Positions 26,184 to 34,701 of a stretch of DNA of 64,000 bases are shown here, in pieces. Below the pieces are notes generated by a model, which saw only the letters and a program-made list of their open reading frames with translations, ran no database searches and was not told the origin of the DNA. A program made the position numbers and the translations under genes. How positions within the stretch are numbered: the stretch's first letter is position 1; each line of letters begins with the position of its first letter. The DNA lies in assembly GCA_019116885.1 (NCBI GenBank), contig DXAU01000019.1:1-64000 (forward strand). The letters run 5' to 3'. This stretch comes from Candidatus Mediterraneibacter pullistercoris (GTDB taxonomy: Bacteria > Bacillota > Clostridia > Lachnospirales > Lachnospiraceae).

Positions 26184-26969
26184 TTACTCATTCAAATATT
26201 CTTCCAGCGTGATTCCTCTTTTTGTAATTTCCTCAGCGGCATTTCTGCCCACATAGCGATAATGCCATGGTTCGTAAGTGATCCCGGTAACTGATATGCT
26301 GTCTTGAGGATAGCGGAGGATAAAACCATATTCCCAGCAGTGGGCCATAAGCCACTGCTGTTCGGGTGTATCCGCCTGACGCTCATCTAGTTCCGTGTAT
26401 TGAGAGGCAATGATATCTACAGCAATCCCGGCAGCGTGTTCGCTGGTTCCAGGAAGCGCGATCGACTGCTTGGCATTGTTATAGGCTTCCAGAGGAGTCA
26501 TTCCTGCTCTCATACGTGTCAAGACACCGTTGTTGAACAGTGCCGTCTGTGTGCTGAGCGTGCGGTACGCAGATGTCACATACATATCCAGCCCTTTCGC
26601 CCGGCCATCTGCCAGCATCTGCTGAAGACTTTCTGCAATCCGGGAGTCAACGGAGTGGGAATCATCTATGCGTGTGAGTGAAGGCGGGACATAATCTGTA
26701 TCCAGAGGGTTCGATTCGCTGATGAGTGCGAGACACCAGTCATCAGAGGCGCTGCCCAGCAGGGCAGCGTTGTCAGTGACCAGACGGGCATCAGACTGTC
26801 CGTCCGCCGCCTGCCCGGAATCCTCCGCGCTGCTGCCAGAATTGCCAGAAGAAACAGCAGAAGAATATGTGCCTGAGTTAAGTTCTGAGACTGCGAAAGC
26901 GAAAATGACGCCTGCAGCGAAGCCTCCAGCCAGCCCCAGTACAAATCTAGTCCTGCGGGAATATATCAT
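26184..26969 (-). CDS. Membrane-anchored VanY-type D,D-carboxypeptidase
   Basis: Peptidase M15B (LAS) protein of 261 residues. An N-terminal membrane anchor (about residues 8-28) and a Ser/Gly-rich linker lead to the catalytic domain. SAYRTLSTQ, GTSEHAAGIAVDI (zinc His and Asp) and PWHYRYVG (second His) are the family motifs. It would trim the terminal D-Ala from peptidoglycan stem peptides outside the cell. CAGGAGC precedes the ATG. It lies just downstream of cheB on the same strand (22 bases between), so it may be read with the chemotaxis genes, although no functional link is known. Confidence 0.9.
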   Translation of the reverse strand: MIYSRRTRFVLGLAGGFAAGVIFAFAVSELNSGTYSSAVSSGNSGSSAEDSGQAADGQSDARLVTDNAALLGSASDDWCLALISESNPLDTDYVPPSLTRIDDSHSVDSRIAESLQQMLADGRAKGLDMYVTSAYRTLSTQTALFNNGVLTRMRAGMTPLEAYNNAKQSIALPGTSEHAAGIAVDIIASQYTELDERQADTPEQQWLMAHCWEYGFILRYPQDSISVTGITYEPWHYRYVGRNAAEEITKRGITLEEYLNE

Positions 26970-26991
26970 AATTGCTGCTCCTGATATTGTA

Positions 26992-28140
26992 CTATAAAGT
27001 ATTCAGATAATTGACCAGAAGAGTGGCGATTTTAGAACATGGAGCCTGTCTGGAGACAGCTCCGATGCGGTTAGCCACCATAGGCATGCCGTATACGACA
27101 CAGGATTCCTGGTCCTGACCGATCGTATAGGCACCATTTTTACGCATTTCAAGAAGTCCCTCTGCCCCGTCGGAACCCATCCCGGTGAGGATGATCCCTA
27201 CGGCCTCGCGCTTTACCGTCTCAGCCACAGAGTGGAACAGTACGTCTACAGAAGGGCGGTGTCCGTTTACTTTTGCGCCGGGAACACAGTTCACATAATA
27301 ATGGATTCCGTTTTTCACCACTTTCATATGATAGTCTCCTCCAGGAGCGATGAGCACCTGACCCTGGCAGACCATATCTCCGCTCTGAGCCTCTTTTACA
27401 TTCATCGCGCAAAGGCGGTTGAGACGTTCTGCATACATCTTGGTAAACCCTTCCGGCATATGCTGCGTCACTACGATTCCCGGAGTGTCTTTCGGAAGAT
27501 CCCTGAGAACCTGCAGCGTAGCCTCGGTTCCGCCGGTAGAAGCGCCCAGTGCGATCACCGTGTTCTTCAGTCTGGGCGAGGATGGATTCGAGATTTTAAG
27601 CTGGCCTGCTGACAGTTTGGGAAGCGCAATGTGTACGCCCGTAGAAACCGGTTTGGATGTACCTCTGACCTGAGGTGCAGATTTCGGGTGGGAAACCGCC
27701 GGTCCGGCCTGCGGTCTGACATGGTTCGGCACTTTTACCGAGGCTGTGGAAGCCATGACGATCTTGGAAGCCAGACTTTTCGCAAAAGTTTCTGTGGTAT
27801 AGTTTCTGCTCATATCCGGCTTTTTTACAAAATCTACAGCTCCATAGGAAAGAGCGTCGAACACATTGACATTGAGGGAAGATACCAGAACCACGGGAAT
27901 CGGGTTTTCCGGTATTAGTTTCTGAAGAAACTCAAGTCCGTTCATTCCCGGCATTTCCACATCCAGCGAGATCACATCAGGTTTCAGGGACTTGATCTTC
28001 TGGGAAGCGTCATATGCATTTCCGGAGTACCCCACTACCTGAATTCTGGGGTCGATCTTGGTAAGCTGCGTGCTCAGAAAGCGGCAGAAAACCATCGAAT
28101 CATCTACAATTAACAGTTTGACTGGATTTTTACTTGACAT
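26992..28140 (-). CDS. cheB: Chemotaxis protein-glutamate methylesterase
   Basis: CheB, 382 residues. An N-terminal receiver domain (about 8-120) has phospho-acceptor Asp60 in VISLDVEMPG. A long Pro/Ser/Lys-rich linker (about 140-190) follows. The C-terminal methylesterase has the catalytic triad in ALGASTGGTEA (Ser), VVTQHMPEG (His) and TGMGSDGAEG (Asp). It removes methyl groups from, and deamidates, chemoreceptors when phosphorylated by CheA. The ATG has only a distant GGGAGA (about 13 bases), so translation may be modest. Last chemotaxis gene of the cheA-cheW-cheR-cheB run. Confidence 0.95.
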   Translation of the reverse strand: MSSKNPVKLLIVDDSMVFCRFLSTQLTKIDPRIQVVGYSGNAYDASQKIKSLKPDVISLDVEMPGMNGLEFLQKLIPENPIPVVLVSSLNVNVFDALSYGAVDFVKKPDMSRNYTTETFAKSLASKIVMASTASVKVPNHVRPQAGPAVSHPKSAPQVRGTSKPVSTGVHIALPKLSAGQLKISNPSSPRLKNTVIALGASTGGTEATLQVLRDLPKDTPGIVVTQHMPEGFTKMYAERLNRLCAMNVKEAQSGDMVCQGQVLIAPGGDYHMKVVKNGIHYYVNCVPGAKVNGHRPSVDVLFHSVAETVKREAVGIILTGMGSDGAEGLLEMRKNGAYTIGQDQESCVVYGMPMVANRIGAVSRQAPCSKIATLLVNYLNTL

Positions 28141-28200
28141 TGAAATAACACGTTCTCCCTTCGGATGAATATTTTCTGCCGTCTGCGACCAGGGCTGAAG

Positions 28201-29022
28201 TTAACTCTTCAGCGGTTTTCGGTAAACAGACGGCTGTACATAGTGATAATCCATGCTGTTTCTCTCAAGAGATTCGGAATGTCCGATCAGAAGATATCCG
28301 CCGGGAACCGTCGCATCATAGAAACGCTGTATGAGTGCTGACTTGGTCGGCTGATCAAAATAGATCATTACATTCCGACAGAAAATAACATCAAATTTCA
28401 ACCGGAACTGAATGGGATCCATCAGATTGAAGGTTCGGAAGATAACGTTTTTCTTCAAAATGGGAGAAACCGTATAAATACCGGGTTCATTCGTTTTGCA
28501 GAAATATTTGCGCACCCAGGACTCCGGAAGACGGCTCAGCGACTCCTTGTCGTAAACTGCCGTCTGAGCAGCCTGCAGAGCATTCTGTGATATATCGGTA
28601 GCCAGAACACGGGTATCCCACATAGCGGCCCTCGTGCCGAAATACTCCTTGAGGAGGATCGACAGCGTATAAGGCTCCTCGCCTGTGGAACAGCCGGCGC
28701 TCCAGATACTTAAGACCCGGTCCTTTTTCACTTGTTCCAGGTATGGGAGGATTGTCTTCGTAAAGAAAGTAAAATGGCTTTCCTCTCGCATAAAAAAAGT
28801 ATAATTCGTTGTCAGGCGGTTGAGCATTGTCTCGATATCAGCAGGGTTTTCCTGCGATATGATCCTGTCGATATATTCCTTAAATGAGGGGATCCCCATT
28901 GCGCTGAGCGTATTGGAGAGACGTCCAACGATCAGCTGCTTTTTCTTGCCCAGATCAATGCCATAGTTGTTTTTGATAAATGTCACGAGGCGCCTGAAAT
29001 CCTCGTCTGCCAGTTTCAGCAT
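28201..29022 (-). CDS. cheR: Chemotaxis protein methyltransferase
   Basis: CheR, 273 residues, which methylates glutamates on chemoreceptors with S-adenosylmethionine. The N-terminal helical domain (about 1-80) is followed by the SAM-binding fold with LSIWSAGCSTGEEPYTLS, and FCRNVMIYFD lies further on. AAAGGAG lies about 10 bases before the ATG. Between cheW and cheB in the che operon. A small inverted repeat (GCTGAAG/CTTCAGC) spans the stop codon. Confidence 0.95.
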   Translation of the reverse strand: MLKLADEDFRRLVTFIKNNYGIDLGKKKQLIVGRLSNTLSAMGIPSFKEYIDRIISQENPADIETMLNRLTTNYTFFMREESHFTFFTKTILPYLEQVKKDRVLSIWSAGCSTGEEPYTLSILLKEYFGTRAAMWDTRVLATDISQNALQAAQTAVYDKESLSRLPESWVRKYFCKTNEPGIYTVSPILKKNVIFRTFNLMDPIQFRLKFDVIFCRNVMIYFDQPTKSALIQRFYDATVPGGYLLIGHSESLERNSMDYHYVQPSVYRKPLKS

Positions 29023-29046
29023 GATAATACAACTCCTTTGGTATCT

Positions 29047-29541
29047 TTAATGCTCTGTGAGAGCAGTACACTTCAGCAGAAGTATGACCTTTCCGTCTTC
29101 GGCAGATACCATGGAAGGAGCAAGATCCTGTCTCCTCTCCAGAGGTACCGGACGGGACTGTGTCGGATCAATGTCAAGTACCTGTGATACGGCATCTACA
29201 CATATTCCGATACGATCAGAACCAATGTCCAGGATGATAATGCACGTAGTTGAAGTATATTCTTCAAAAGGCTTGCCCATACGAAGCCGTATGTCGATGA
29301 TAGGGATGATCTGGCCTCTCAGATTGATGATTCCCTGCACATAATCCGGAACAAGCGGAATCGGGCGTATCGTATGGTTAGTGATGATCTCTATGACCTG
29401 TTCTGTCGGAACGCCGTATGTCAGCCCGTCAGAGACAAAAGTCAGGTAGTCTATAGGAGAGGAGGGGTCTTTCTTCTGGGAAGATTCCTCTGTCTGTTCA
29501 AGAATCTCCTGAGCTGTAAGCGCTTCTTTTTCATTTGACAT
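29047..29541 (-). CDS. cheW: Chemotaxis coupling protein CheW
   Basis: Adaptor of 164 residues linking receptors to CheA. A polar N-terminal extension of about 30 residues (EEKEA..QTEESSQKKDPSSP region) precedes the SH3-like CheW domain. That domain contains YGVPTEQVIEII, PDYVQGIINLRGQIIPIIDIR and GICVDAVSQVLDI. GAGGAGG precedes the ATG. Positioned directly after cheA with 18 bases between. Confidence 0.95.
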   Translation of the reverse strand: MSNEKEALTAQEILEQTEESSQKKDPSSPIDYLTFVSDGLTYGVPTEQVIEIITNHTIRPIPLVPDYVQGIINLRGQIIPIIDIRLRMGKPFEEYTSTTCIIILDIGSDRIGICVDAVSQVLDIDPTQSRPVPLERRQDLAPSMVSAEDGKVILLLKCTALTEH

Positions 29542-29559
29542 AGTAATTTCCTCCTCGTA

Positions 29560-31620
29560 TCATGAATTCACAACAGTGGAATAGATGTTGGCGATATCAA
29601 GAATAATACTGATATTGCCGTCACCCAGTATCGTACAGCCGCTGATGCCATAATCTTTGATGCCGAAATTGTTCAGGTATGCCGGCAGCGGTTTCACTAC
29701 GACCTGCTGCTCACCGAGCAGACTGTCTACAAACAGGCAGTATGACCTCTCGTTGGCCTCCACCCACATAAGGATGCCGTCTTCAATATTTGTGTGCACA
29801 TTTTCCGTGATTCCGTACAGTTCGTACAGGCGGACCACAGGATAAAACTCATCCATGCATCGGAAGATCTCGTTGCCTGATGCATCGAACACGATATCCT
29901 CGGCAGATACTTTAAATGACTGCCGGATATTGGAGATTGGAACTGTAAACACAGAATTGCCCACAGATATCTCCATACCGTCCACGATAGCCAGTGTAAG
30001 AGGGATCTTGAGCGTTGTACAGGAACCTTCCCCCTTCTCACTTGTCATTGAGACAATGCCGCCGATAGATTCAATATTTTTTCTGACGACATCCATTCCA
30101 ACACCTCGGCCGGAATATTCTGTAACTTCCGTATTAGTTGAGAAGCCCGGCTCCATGAGGAGAGCAAGAATATCTTTCTTTGAGTATTCTTCTTCGGGTT
30201 TCGTAAGGAAATTATTTCTCTTTGCCTTTTCCAGAACTGCCTGCGGATCTATGCCGCGTCCGTCATCCTCGATAGAGATGACTACTTCATTTCCTGTATG
30301 AACAGCAGAAAGAATGATCTCTCCCTGGGGATCTTTACCCGCCGCAATACGTTCGTCGACTGATTCTTCGATGCCGTGATCCATGGAATTGCGGACAATA
30401 TGCATGATCGGGTCGCTGATGCTGTCGACGATACTTTTATCCAGCTCGGTATCTTCCCCTACCATTGTGAGACGGACATCCTTGTTCAGCGTCTTTTTCA
30501 TATCTCTTACGATACGATTCATCTTCTGGAAGACACCGGATACAGATACCATACGCAAAGACATGGAAATGTCCTGCAGATCATCTGTAAGCTTGCGGAG
30601 CTGCCTTGCAGATTTCATAAAATTATCCAGCTTCAGCCCTTTTAAGTCAGGGGAAGAAGTTACCATAGACTCTGTAATGACGATCTCTCCGACCAGAGCC
30701 ATCAGACTGTCCAGCTTTGACAGATTCACGCTGATTAGATTCTGTTTGACCGGTGCATGATGGGTCTGCTGAGGGGTTCCGGCGGAAGATTTTTGTTCAG
30801 GGGCGGCAGCTTTCTCGGCCTTAACGCTGTTCTCTGCGCTTTTCTCCTCAGACACTGACGAGGAATTGTCGATCAGTTCGTAGGAATGGATATTGCTGCT
30901 GCCGGCAACAATGACTTCTGCTTTTTTCGCCTGCTCTTCATCTTTGAACCCTATGTAGAATCCATTGGCAATGATCTGCTGCGAAGTACTGCTGTCAGTC
31001 TCTACGTTTTCAGGAAAAGCTGTGAAATCATAGCCGTTTTCCCGCAATGTTGCAAGGAGCATAAATGCACGCAGATTCTCCATGCCGCATCCGTCCTCGA
31101 AGAAAACGCGGAGATACCAAGGAATATCGGACACCGGAAGGCTGCCTTTGGCATCAGCAGCGCCGGCTGTTTCTGCGTTATCATCCGTTCCCGGAGAAGA
31201 CGGAGTCTGATTACTTATCTTACCCAGAAAATTGTTTATTTCTTCTATAAAACTGTCGATATTAGTACTGAGCGGTTCATTACTTTCGACTTTTTCTACT
31301 TCTTCACGAAGCCGGTCGACAGATTTGAACATCAGATTAAATAACTCGCTCTTCTGATCGGAATTAAGAGTGGACATACCGTTTTCCCTGATATAGAAAA
31401 ACAGGTCTTCAATATGATGAGCGATCTCCATCAGCGAATTAAATTCCAGCATGGCAGAGGAACCTTTGATGGTATGCATGCTGCGGAAGATCTCATTGAC
31501 TTCGTCGTCGGTGAAGTCTTTATTCTGTTCAGCGTCTATCAGAAGTTCATCCAACCGCTCCAGGAGCGAGTTTGTTTCAAACAAATATGTGTCAAGTAAA
31601 CTGTCCGTTCCGTTATCCAT
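29560..31620 (-). CDS. cheA: Chemotaxis histidine kinase CheA
   Basis: Class II histidine kinase, 686 residues from the chosen start. HPt domain with phospho-His49 in RSMHTIKGSSAML. A P2-like CheY/CheB-docking segment lies about 160-250. The dimerisation domain is about 300-365. The ATPase has N-box VRNSMDHGIEE, G1 EDDGRGID and G2 GRGVGMDVV. The C-terminal CheW-like domain ends the protein. ATG 31620 is preferred because GGCGGT lies about 7 bases before it; the alternative GTG (31629) would overlap that site. First gene of the minus-strand che operon. CheY is not in this run; it is in the flagellar operon (52561). Confidence 0.96.
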   Translation of the reverse strand: MDNGTDSLLDTYLFETNSLLERLDELLIDAEQNKDFTDDEVNEIFRSMHTIKGSSAMLEFNSLMEIAHHIEDLFFYIRENGMSTLNSDQKSELFNLMFKSVDRLREEVEKVESNEPLSTNIDSFIEEINNFLGKISNQTPSSPGTDDNAETAGAADAKGSLPVSDIPWYLRVFFEDGCGMENLRAFMLLATLRENGYDFTAFPENVETDSSTSQQIIANGFYIGFKDEEQAKKAEVIVAGSSNIHSYELIDNSSSVSEEKSAENSVKAEKAAAPEQKSSAGTPQQTHHAPVKQNLISVNLSKLDSLMALVGEIVITESMVTSSPDLKGLKLDNFMKSARQLRKLTDDLQDISMSLRMVSVSGVFQKMNRIVRDMKKTLNKDVRLTMVGEDTELDKSIVDSISDPIMHIVRNSMDHGIEESVDERIAAGKDPQGEIILSAVHTGNEVVISIEDDGRGIDPQAVLEKAKRNNFLTKPEEEYSKKDILALLMEPGFSTNTEVTEYSGRGVGMDVVRKNIESIGGIVSMTSEKGEGSCTTLKIPLTLAIVDGMEISVGNSVFTVPISNIRQSFKVSAEDIVFDASGNEIFRCMDEFYPVVRLYELYGITENVHTNIEDGILMWVEANERSYCLFVDSLLGEQQVVVKPLPAYLNNFGIKDYGISGCTILGDGNISIILDIANIYSTVVNS

Positions 31621-31753
31621 ATTACGCACCGCCTTTTCTGATATAATGGGGGTCCTGTGCGGACACAGTTTAAAAAGACATCCTCAAAAGACATCCCCGT
31701 CGTTCTATACTTCGACAGATTTTGGGAAAAAATAATTACCAGGAGGCGAAAAA

Positions 31754-33196
31754 ATGGCAAACGTCTTAAAAGTGACAACGCCGATGAGCGGGTATGACAA
31801 TTCAAACAATATCAGAGGCAATCCGGAGATGCAGAATCCGGTTAATGTTCAGGGACCCGTCAATACAGAGAAAGTCGTGCGTCCTGATGCCAGAAGCGAT
31901 GCCGCTGCACAGCAGCAGGACAGCGCGTCCATGCAGTTTAAATTCGAGACAAATTTTGACAATTTTATCCAGCAGCTCAGGAACATGCCGGTGCTTGCTG
32001 AAGAACTGCCAAAACTTCTCAGAGAATACATGGGAGCTCTGAACCAACAAGGAGGCAGCAGCGGACTGGCGCAGGAGATCGGGCGTTTCCTTGCCATGCT
32101 TGAGATCAGTCCGGAAAAGATGCAGAGCCTGCTGAAGAACCAGAATATGTCCGCTGTGCGGTACACAGGTGCATTTTTTGATCTTCTTCGCAGAGTGATG
32201 AGCGAGACGGGATCTGTGGAGTTGAAGAACAGCATCCTGTTGTTTCTGAAACGATATACGGACATGGCGGAGAGCGGAGATATTCTCTCGGACATCGAGA
32301 GAAATATACAAAAGATGACAAAATGGATGTTTCCGGAGCAAAGTGCCCATCTCTCGGAACTTAACAGTAAGATGGCATATCAGCAGGGAGCTTCGGCGGA
32401 GCAGACTGCGTCGAATCTGGAAACGCTCAAAAATGAGATACTTCCTTTCCTGAACAATTATATATCCAAAACGCACGACAGAGGAATTTTGAGAGATACG
32501 ACGGCGTTTATCGCAAGTCTTATAGCGCGCTACGAAAACGGTCAGATGGATGGCGTGGCCCAAGCGTTTGACAGGCTTATGGAGTTTCAGGCGTTTCAGA
32601 AATACTTCCAGGGGTTTGACACCAGCCGGCTGTTCGAGCTGCTCAGCCATACAGAGTTTGAGCAGGCTTCGGCATCCAATACATCGATGGAGAAGCTGGC
32701 AGATCTGATCAGACAGGGGATATCCGGAGAAGCAGGAATTGAGACGAGACAGGTATTTCAGCAGCTTATGCGGTCGGTACTGCTCAATGAGAGCGTATAT
32801 ATGCCTCTGCTTCATATGTTTCTTCCAGTCTGCGTGGACGGACGGATGCTGTTCTCAGAGATGTGGGTAGATCCCGATGCTGGAAGAGAGCAGGAGAATG
32901 GACAGGAAGAAGACAGCCGGAAGGTAAAAGGACTGATCAAATTCGATGTTCAGGATGTGGGATTTTTTGATCTGTTCTTCCTGTGCAGCGACGGTAAAGT
33001 ATCGCTGCAGCTCAACATTCCGGACAGGCTTACGGATGAGAGCGGAACGATACAGAGCGATATCAGACAGATATTCCGGGAACATTCTCTTGAGACAGAA
33101 GAGTTTGTCATAGGGAAAAGCAATGTGCCTATTCCGTTGACAGAAGCGTTTGAAAAAATCAGAGAAAGGAAGAATTCGATAAATGTCAGCATTTGA
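31754..33196 (+). CDS. FliK/YlqG-like protein next to chemotaxis genes
   Basis: Soluble, mostly helical protein of 480 residues that I do not recognise from its N-terminal 370 residues, which are polar, Gln/Met-rich and without a signal or membrane segment. The last 110 residues resemble the C-terminal domain of FliK-type proteins: KVKGLIKFDVQDVGFFDLFF, then SLQLNIPD, and a final helix. It overlaps by 14 bases a gene for a stand-alone FlhB C-terminal domain. Bacillus subtilis has the same arrangement in ylqG-ylqH, and the match of layout is the main reason for the name. AGGAGG lies just before the ATG. Divergent from cheA. A role in type III export control is inferred. Confidence 0.6.
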   Translation: MANVLKVTTPMSGYDNSNNIRGNPEMQNPVNVQGPVNTEKVVRPDARSDAAAQQQDSASMQFKFETNFDNFIQQLRNMPVLAEELPKLLREYMGALNQQGGSSGLAQEIGRFLAMLEISPEKMQSLLKNQNMSAVRYTGAFFDLLRRVMSETGSVELKNSILLFLKRYTDMAESGDILSDIERNIQKMTKWMFPEQSAHLSELNSKMAYQQGASAEQTASNLETLKNEILPFLNNYISKTHDRGILRDTTAFIASLIARYENGQMDGVAQAFDRLMEFQAFQKYFQGFDTSRLFELLSHTEFEQASASNTSMEKLADLIRQGISGEAGIETRQVFQQLMRSVLLNESVYMPLLHMFLPVCVDGRMLFSEMWVDPDAGREQENGQEEDSRKVKGLIKFDVQDVGFFDLFFLCSDGKVSLQLNIPDRLTDESGTIQSDIRQIFREHSLETEEFVIGKSNVPIPLTEAFEKIRERKNSINVSI

Positions 33197-33569
33197 TGAT
33201 GTACTCAATCAGAAGGCCGTTGCGCTTACATATGATGAGGATAACCAGGCTGCCCCGGTGATTGTTGCATCGGGCATGGGATACATGGCTCGCAAGATTG
33301 TGGAGACTGCAAAAGAAAACGGCGTGCCCGTATACGAAGACAATTCCCTGGCGACTGTGCTGACGCAGCTTGATCTTGGCTCAGAGATTCCAGAAGAGCT
33401 GTACGCAGCGATTGTAGATATATATGTGTATTTCCTCAACTATGGAGAAAAGAGAAAACGCAGAGCAGCAATGACACAGGAGAGTGCAGGCGGAGAGAAC
33501 CCGGAGAATGCCGGTGATGCGAGCGCTGCCGGAGATGCTGCGGACGCTGCAGAAGAAAATCAAGGCTGA
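33183..33569 (+). CDS. Stand-alone FlhB C-terminal domain protein (YlqH/FlhX-like)
   Basis: Small cytoplasmic protein of 128 residues whose first 95 align along their length with the cytoplasmic cleaved domain (FlhB-CC) of FlhB. Shared features include AVALTYD, AAPVIVASG, ARKIVETAKENGVPV, EIPEELYAAI and a final aromatic helix. It begins just where FlhB is cut, and the NPTH cleavage site itself is missing (LNQKAVAL aligns with NPTHFAVAL). An Ala/Gly/Glu-rich tail of about 30 residues follows. Such proteins in Bacillus (YlqH) and Helicobacter (FlhX) can substitute for FlhB-CC in the export switch. It is translationally coupled to the upstream FliK-like gene. The true FlhB is at 56856. Confidence 0.87.
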   Translation: MSAFDDVLNQKAVALTYDEDNQAAPVIVASGMGYMARKIVETAKENGVPVYEDNSLATVLTQLDLGSEIPEELYAAIVDIYVYFLNYGEKRKRRAAMTQESAGGENPENAGDASAAGDAADAAEENQG

Positions 33570-33590
33570 TGCATCTGATGCATCAGCCTT
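33562..33590. terminator. Bidirectional terminator shared by two stop codons
   Basis: A perfect 12-bp stem (33562-33573 with 33579-33590) has a 5-base loop. The left arm contains the stop of the FlhB-like gene (33567-33569) and the right arm the stop of the convergent diguanylate cyclase gene (33583-33585). T-runs are short on both sides. Confidence 0.75.
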
Positions 33591-34659
33591 TCCATATCAT
33601 GTTGCGGACTACGCAGTTTTTTCCGTTTTTCTTTCCGTGATAGAGCCTCTTGTCAGCACGCTGTATCATCTCCTCCGGCAAAAGGTCGGAGCAGGTGTCG
33701 GATACGCCGATCGTTATTGTTATATGGAATGTTTCTCCTTCATAGGAAAATTCGTGCTCTGCAGCCTTTTTGCGGGCAGAGTTCAGTATTTCCCGGGCAC
33801 ATTCCTGCGGCAGTGAGATTACAAAGAGAAACTCCTCTCCGCCCCACCTGCTCACAACACATGTTTCCGGCGTTTCGCGCTGAAGCATTTTTGCAAGCGT
33901 TGAGAGGACCATGTCCCCTGCATCATGTCCATACTTGTCATTGATTTGTTTGAAGTCGTCGAGATCTCCGATTGCAACTGTAAAGAGTTTATGGTCCGTC
34001 TTCCATTCCCTCCATCTTTTCTGGAGGATTTTTTCGATGCCGCGGCGGTTCGGCAGACCGGTGAGCGTATCGTGATTAGAGATCTGTTCCAGGTCATAAT
34101 TCTCATCTGAGAGTCTCTGAAGCTCCCGCTGATATCCGCCTGCGAAGATGCTGCTTAAAAAAATGAGAAAGGACAAACTGCCAACCACATTGAAAAAAGT
34201 AAAGAAAAACTCCTCATTTTGTGAGACCATGTTCATCGGAGCGATGGCCCGGTCAAAGAGTTCGTCCGAGATCAGATATCCCGCTACACAGCCGCAGGCG
34301 GCTAAGCCGATGAACACGTTCTTAAATGTTTCCGAATATGGGGTCAGGCGGATGTAATTCAGAGGGATCATAAGCACCAGCAGATAGAGCTGGATTCCGC
34401 AGTCCTCTCCGATCACATACACGGAGAGGAAAGACTGAGCCAGTAATAATATGAATGTCAGAACGTAAAAAAGGACAAAGCGCCTGAGCTTTGCAAATCT
34501 GGAAGCAGCCAAAAAGAATATGGAAGACATCAGATATAAGTGCGGGAGATAATAAAGATTCATCGCAAAAGCGATCAGAAAATTCCCCATTGCGGCGACC
34601 GCAGCTCCGGCAAAAAAGCGCCGGAGCTGTCGGGCAGTCATCTGTTCATAGAGTTCCAT
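33583..34659 (-). CDS. Membrane diguanylate cyclase (GGDEF)
   Basis: Protein of 358 residues with about six transmembrane helices (roughly 15-185) and no known extracellular domain, followed by a GGDEF domain. NHDTLTGLPNRRG opens the catalytic domain and RWGGEEF (GGEEF at 273-277) is the active-site loop, so it should make c-di-GMP from GTP. The residues where an RxxD inhibitory site would sit read PETC, so product inhibition through the I-site is unlikely. AAGGAG is 9 bases before the ATG. It follows the PilZ gene on the same strand and is probably in one operon with the PilZ and GGDEF-EAL genes. Confidence 0.9.
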   Translation of the reverse strand: MELYEQMTARQLRRFFAGAAVAAMGNFLIAFAMNLYYLPHLYLMSSIFFLAASRFAKLRRFVLFYVLTFILLLAQSFLSVYVIGEDCGIQLYLLVLMIPLNYIRLTPYSETFKNVFIGLAACGCVAGYLISDELFDRAIAPMNMVSQNEEFFFTFFNVVGSLSFLIFLSSIFAGGYQRELQRLSDENYDLEQISNHDTLTGLPNRRGIEKILQKRWREWKTDHKLFTVAIGDLDDFKQINDKYGHDAGDMVLSTLAKMLQRETPETCVVSRWGGEEFLFVISLPQECAREILNSARKKAAEHEFSYEGETFHITITIGVSDTCSDLLPEEMIQRADKRLYHGKKNGKNCVVRNMIWKG

Positions 34660-34701
34660 ATTACCTGTCTCCTTCCTTTTCAGTGTAAAAGGGGCGCTGC
34701 C

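Noticed and set aside
31621-31753. Sigma-28 promoter for cheA
   Set aside because: No GCCGATA-like -10 box on the minus strand; a TATAAT on the plus strand (31642-31647) lacks a usable -35, and duplicated AAAAGACATCC there has no clear role.
31802-32815. 337-residue open frame antisense to the FliK-like gene
   Set aside because: The plus-strand frame has AGGAGG, coupling to the next gene and a recognisable C-terminal domain; the antisense frame has none of these.
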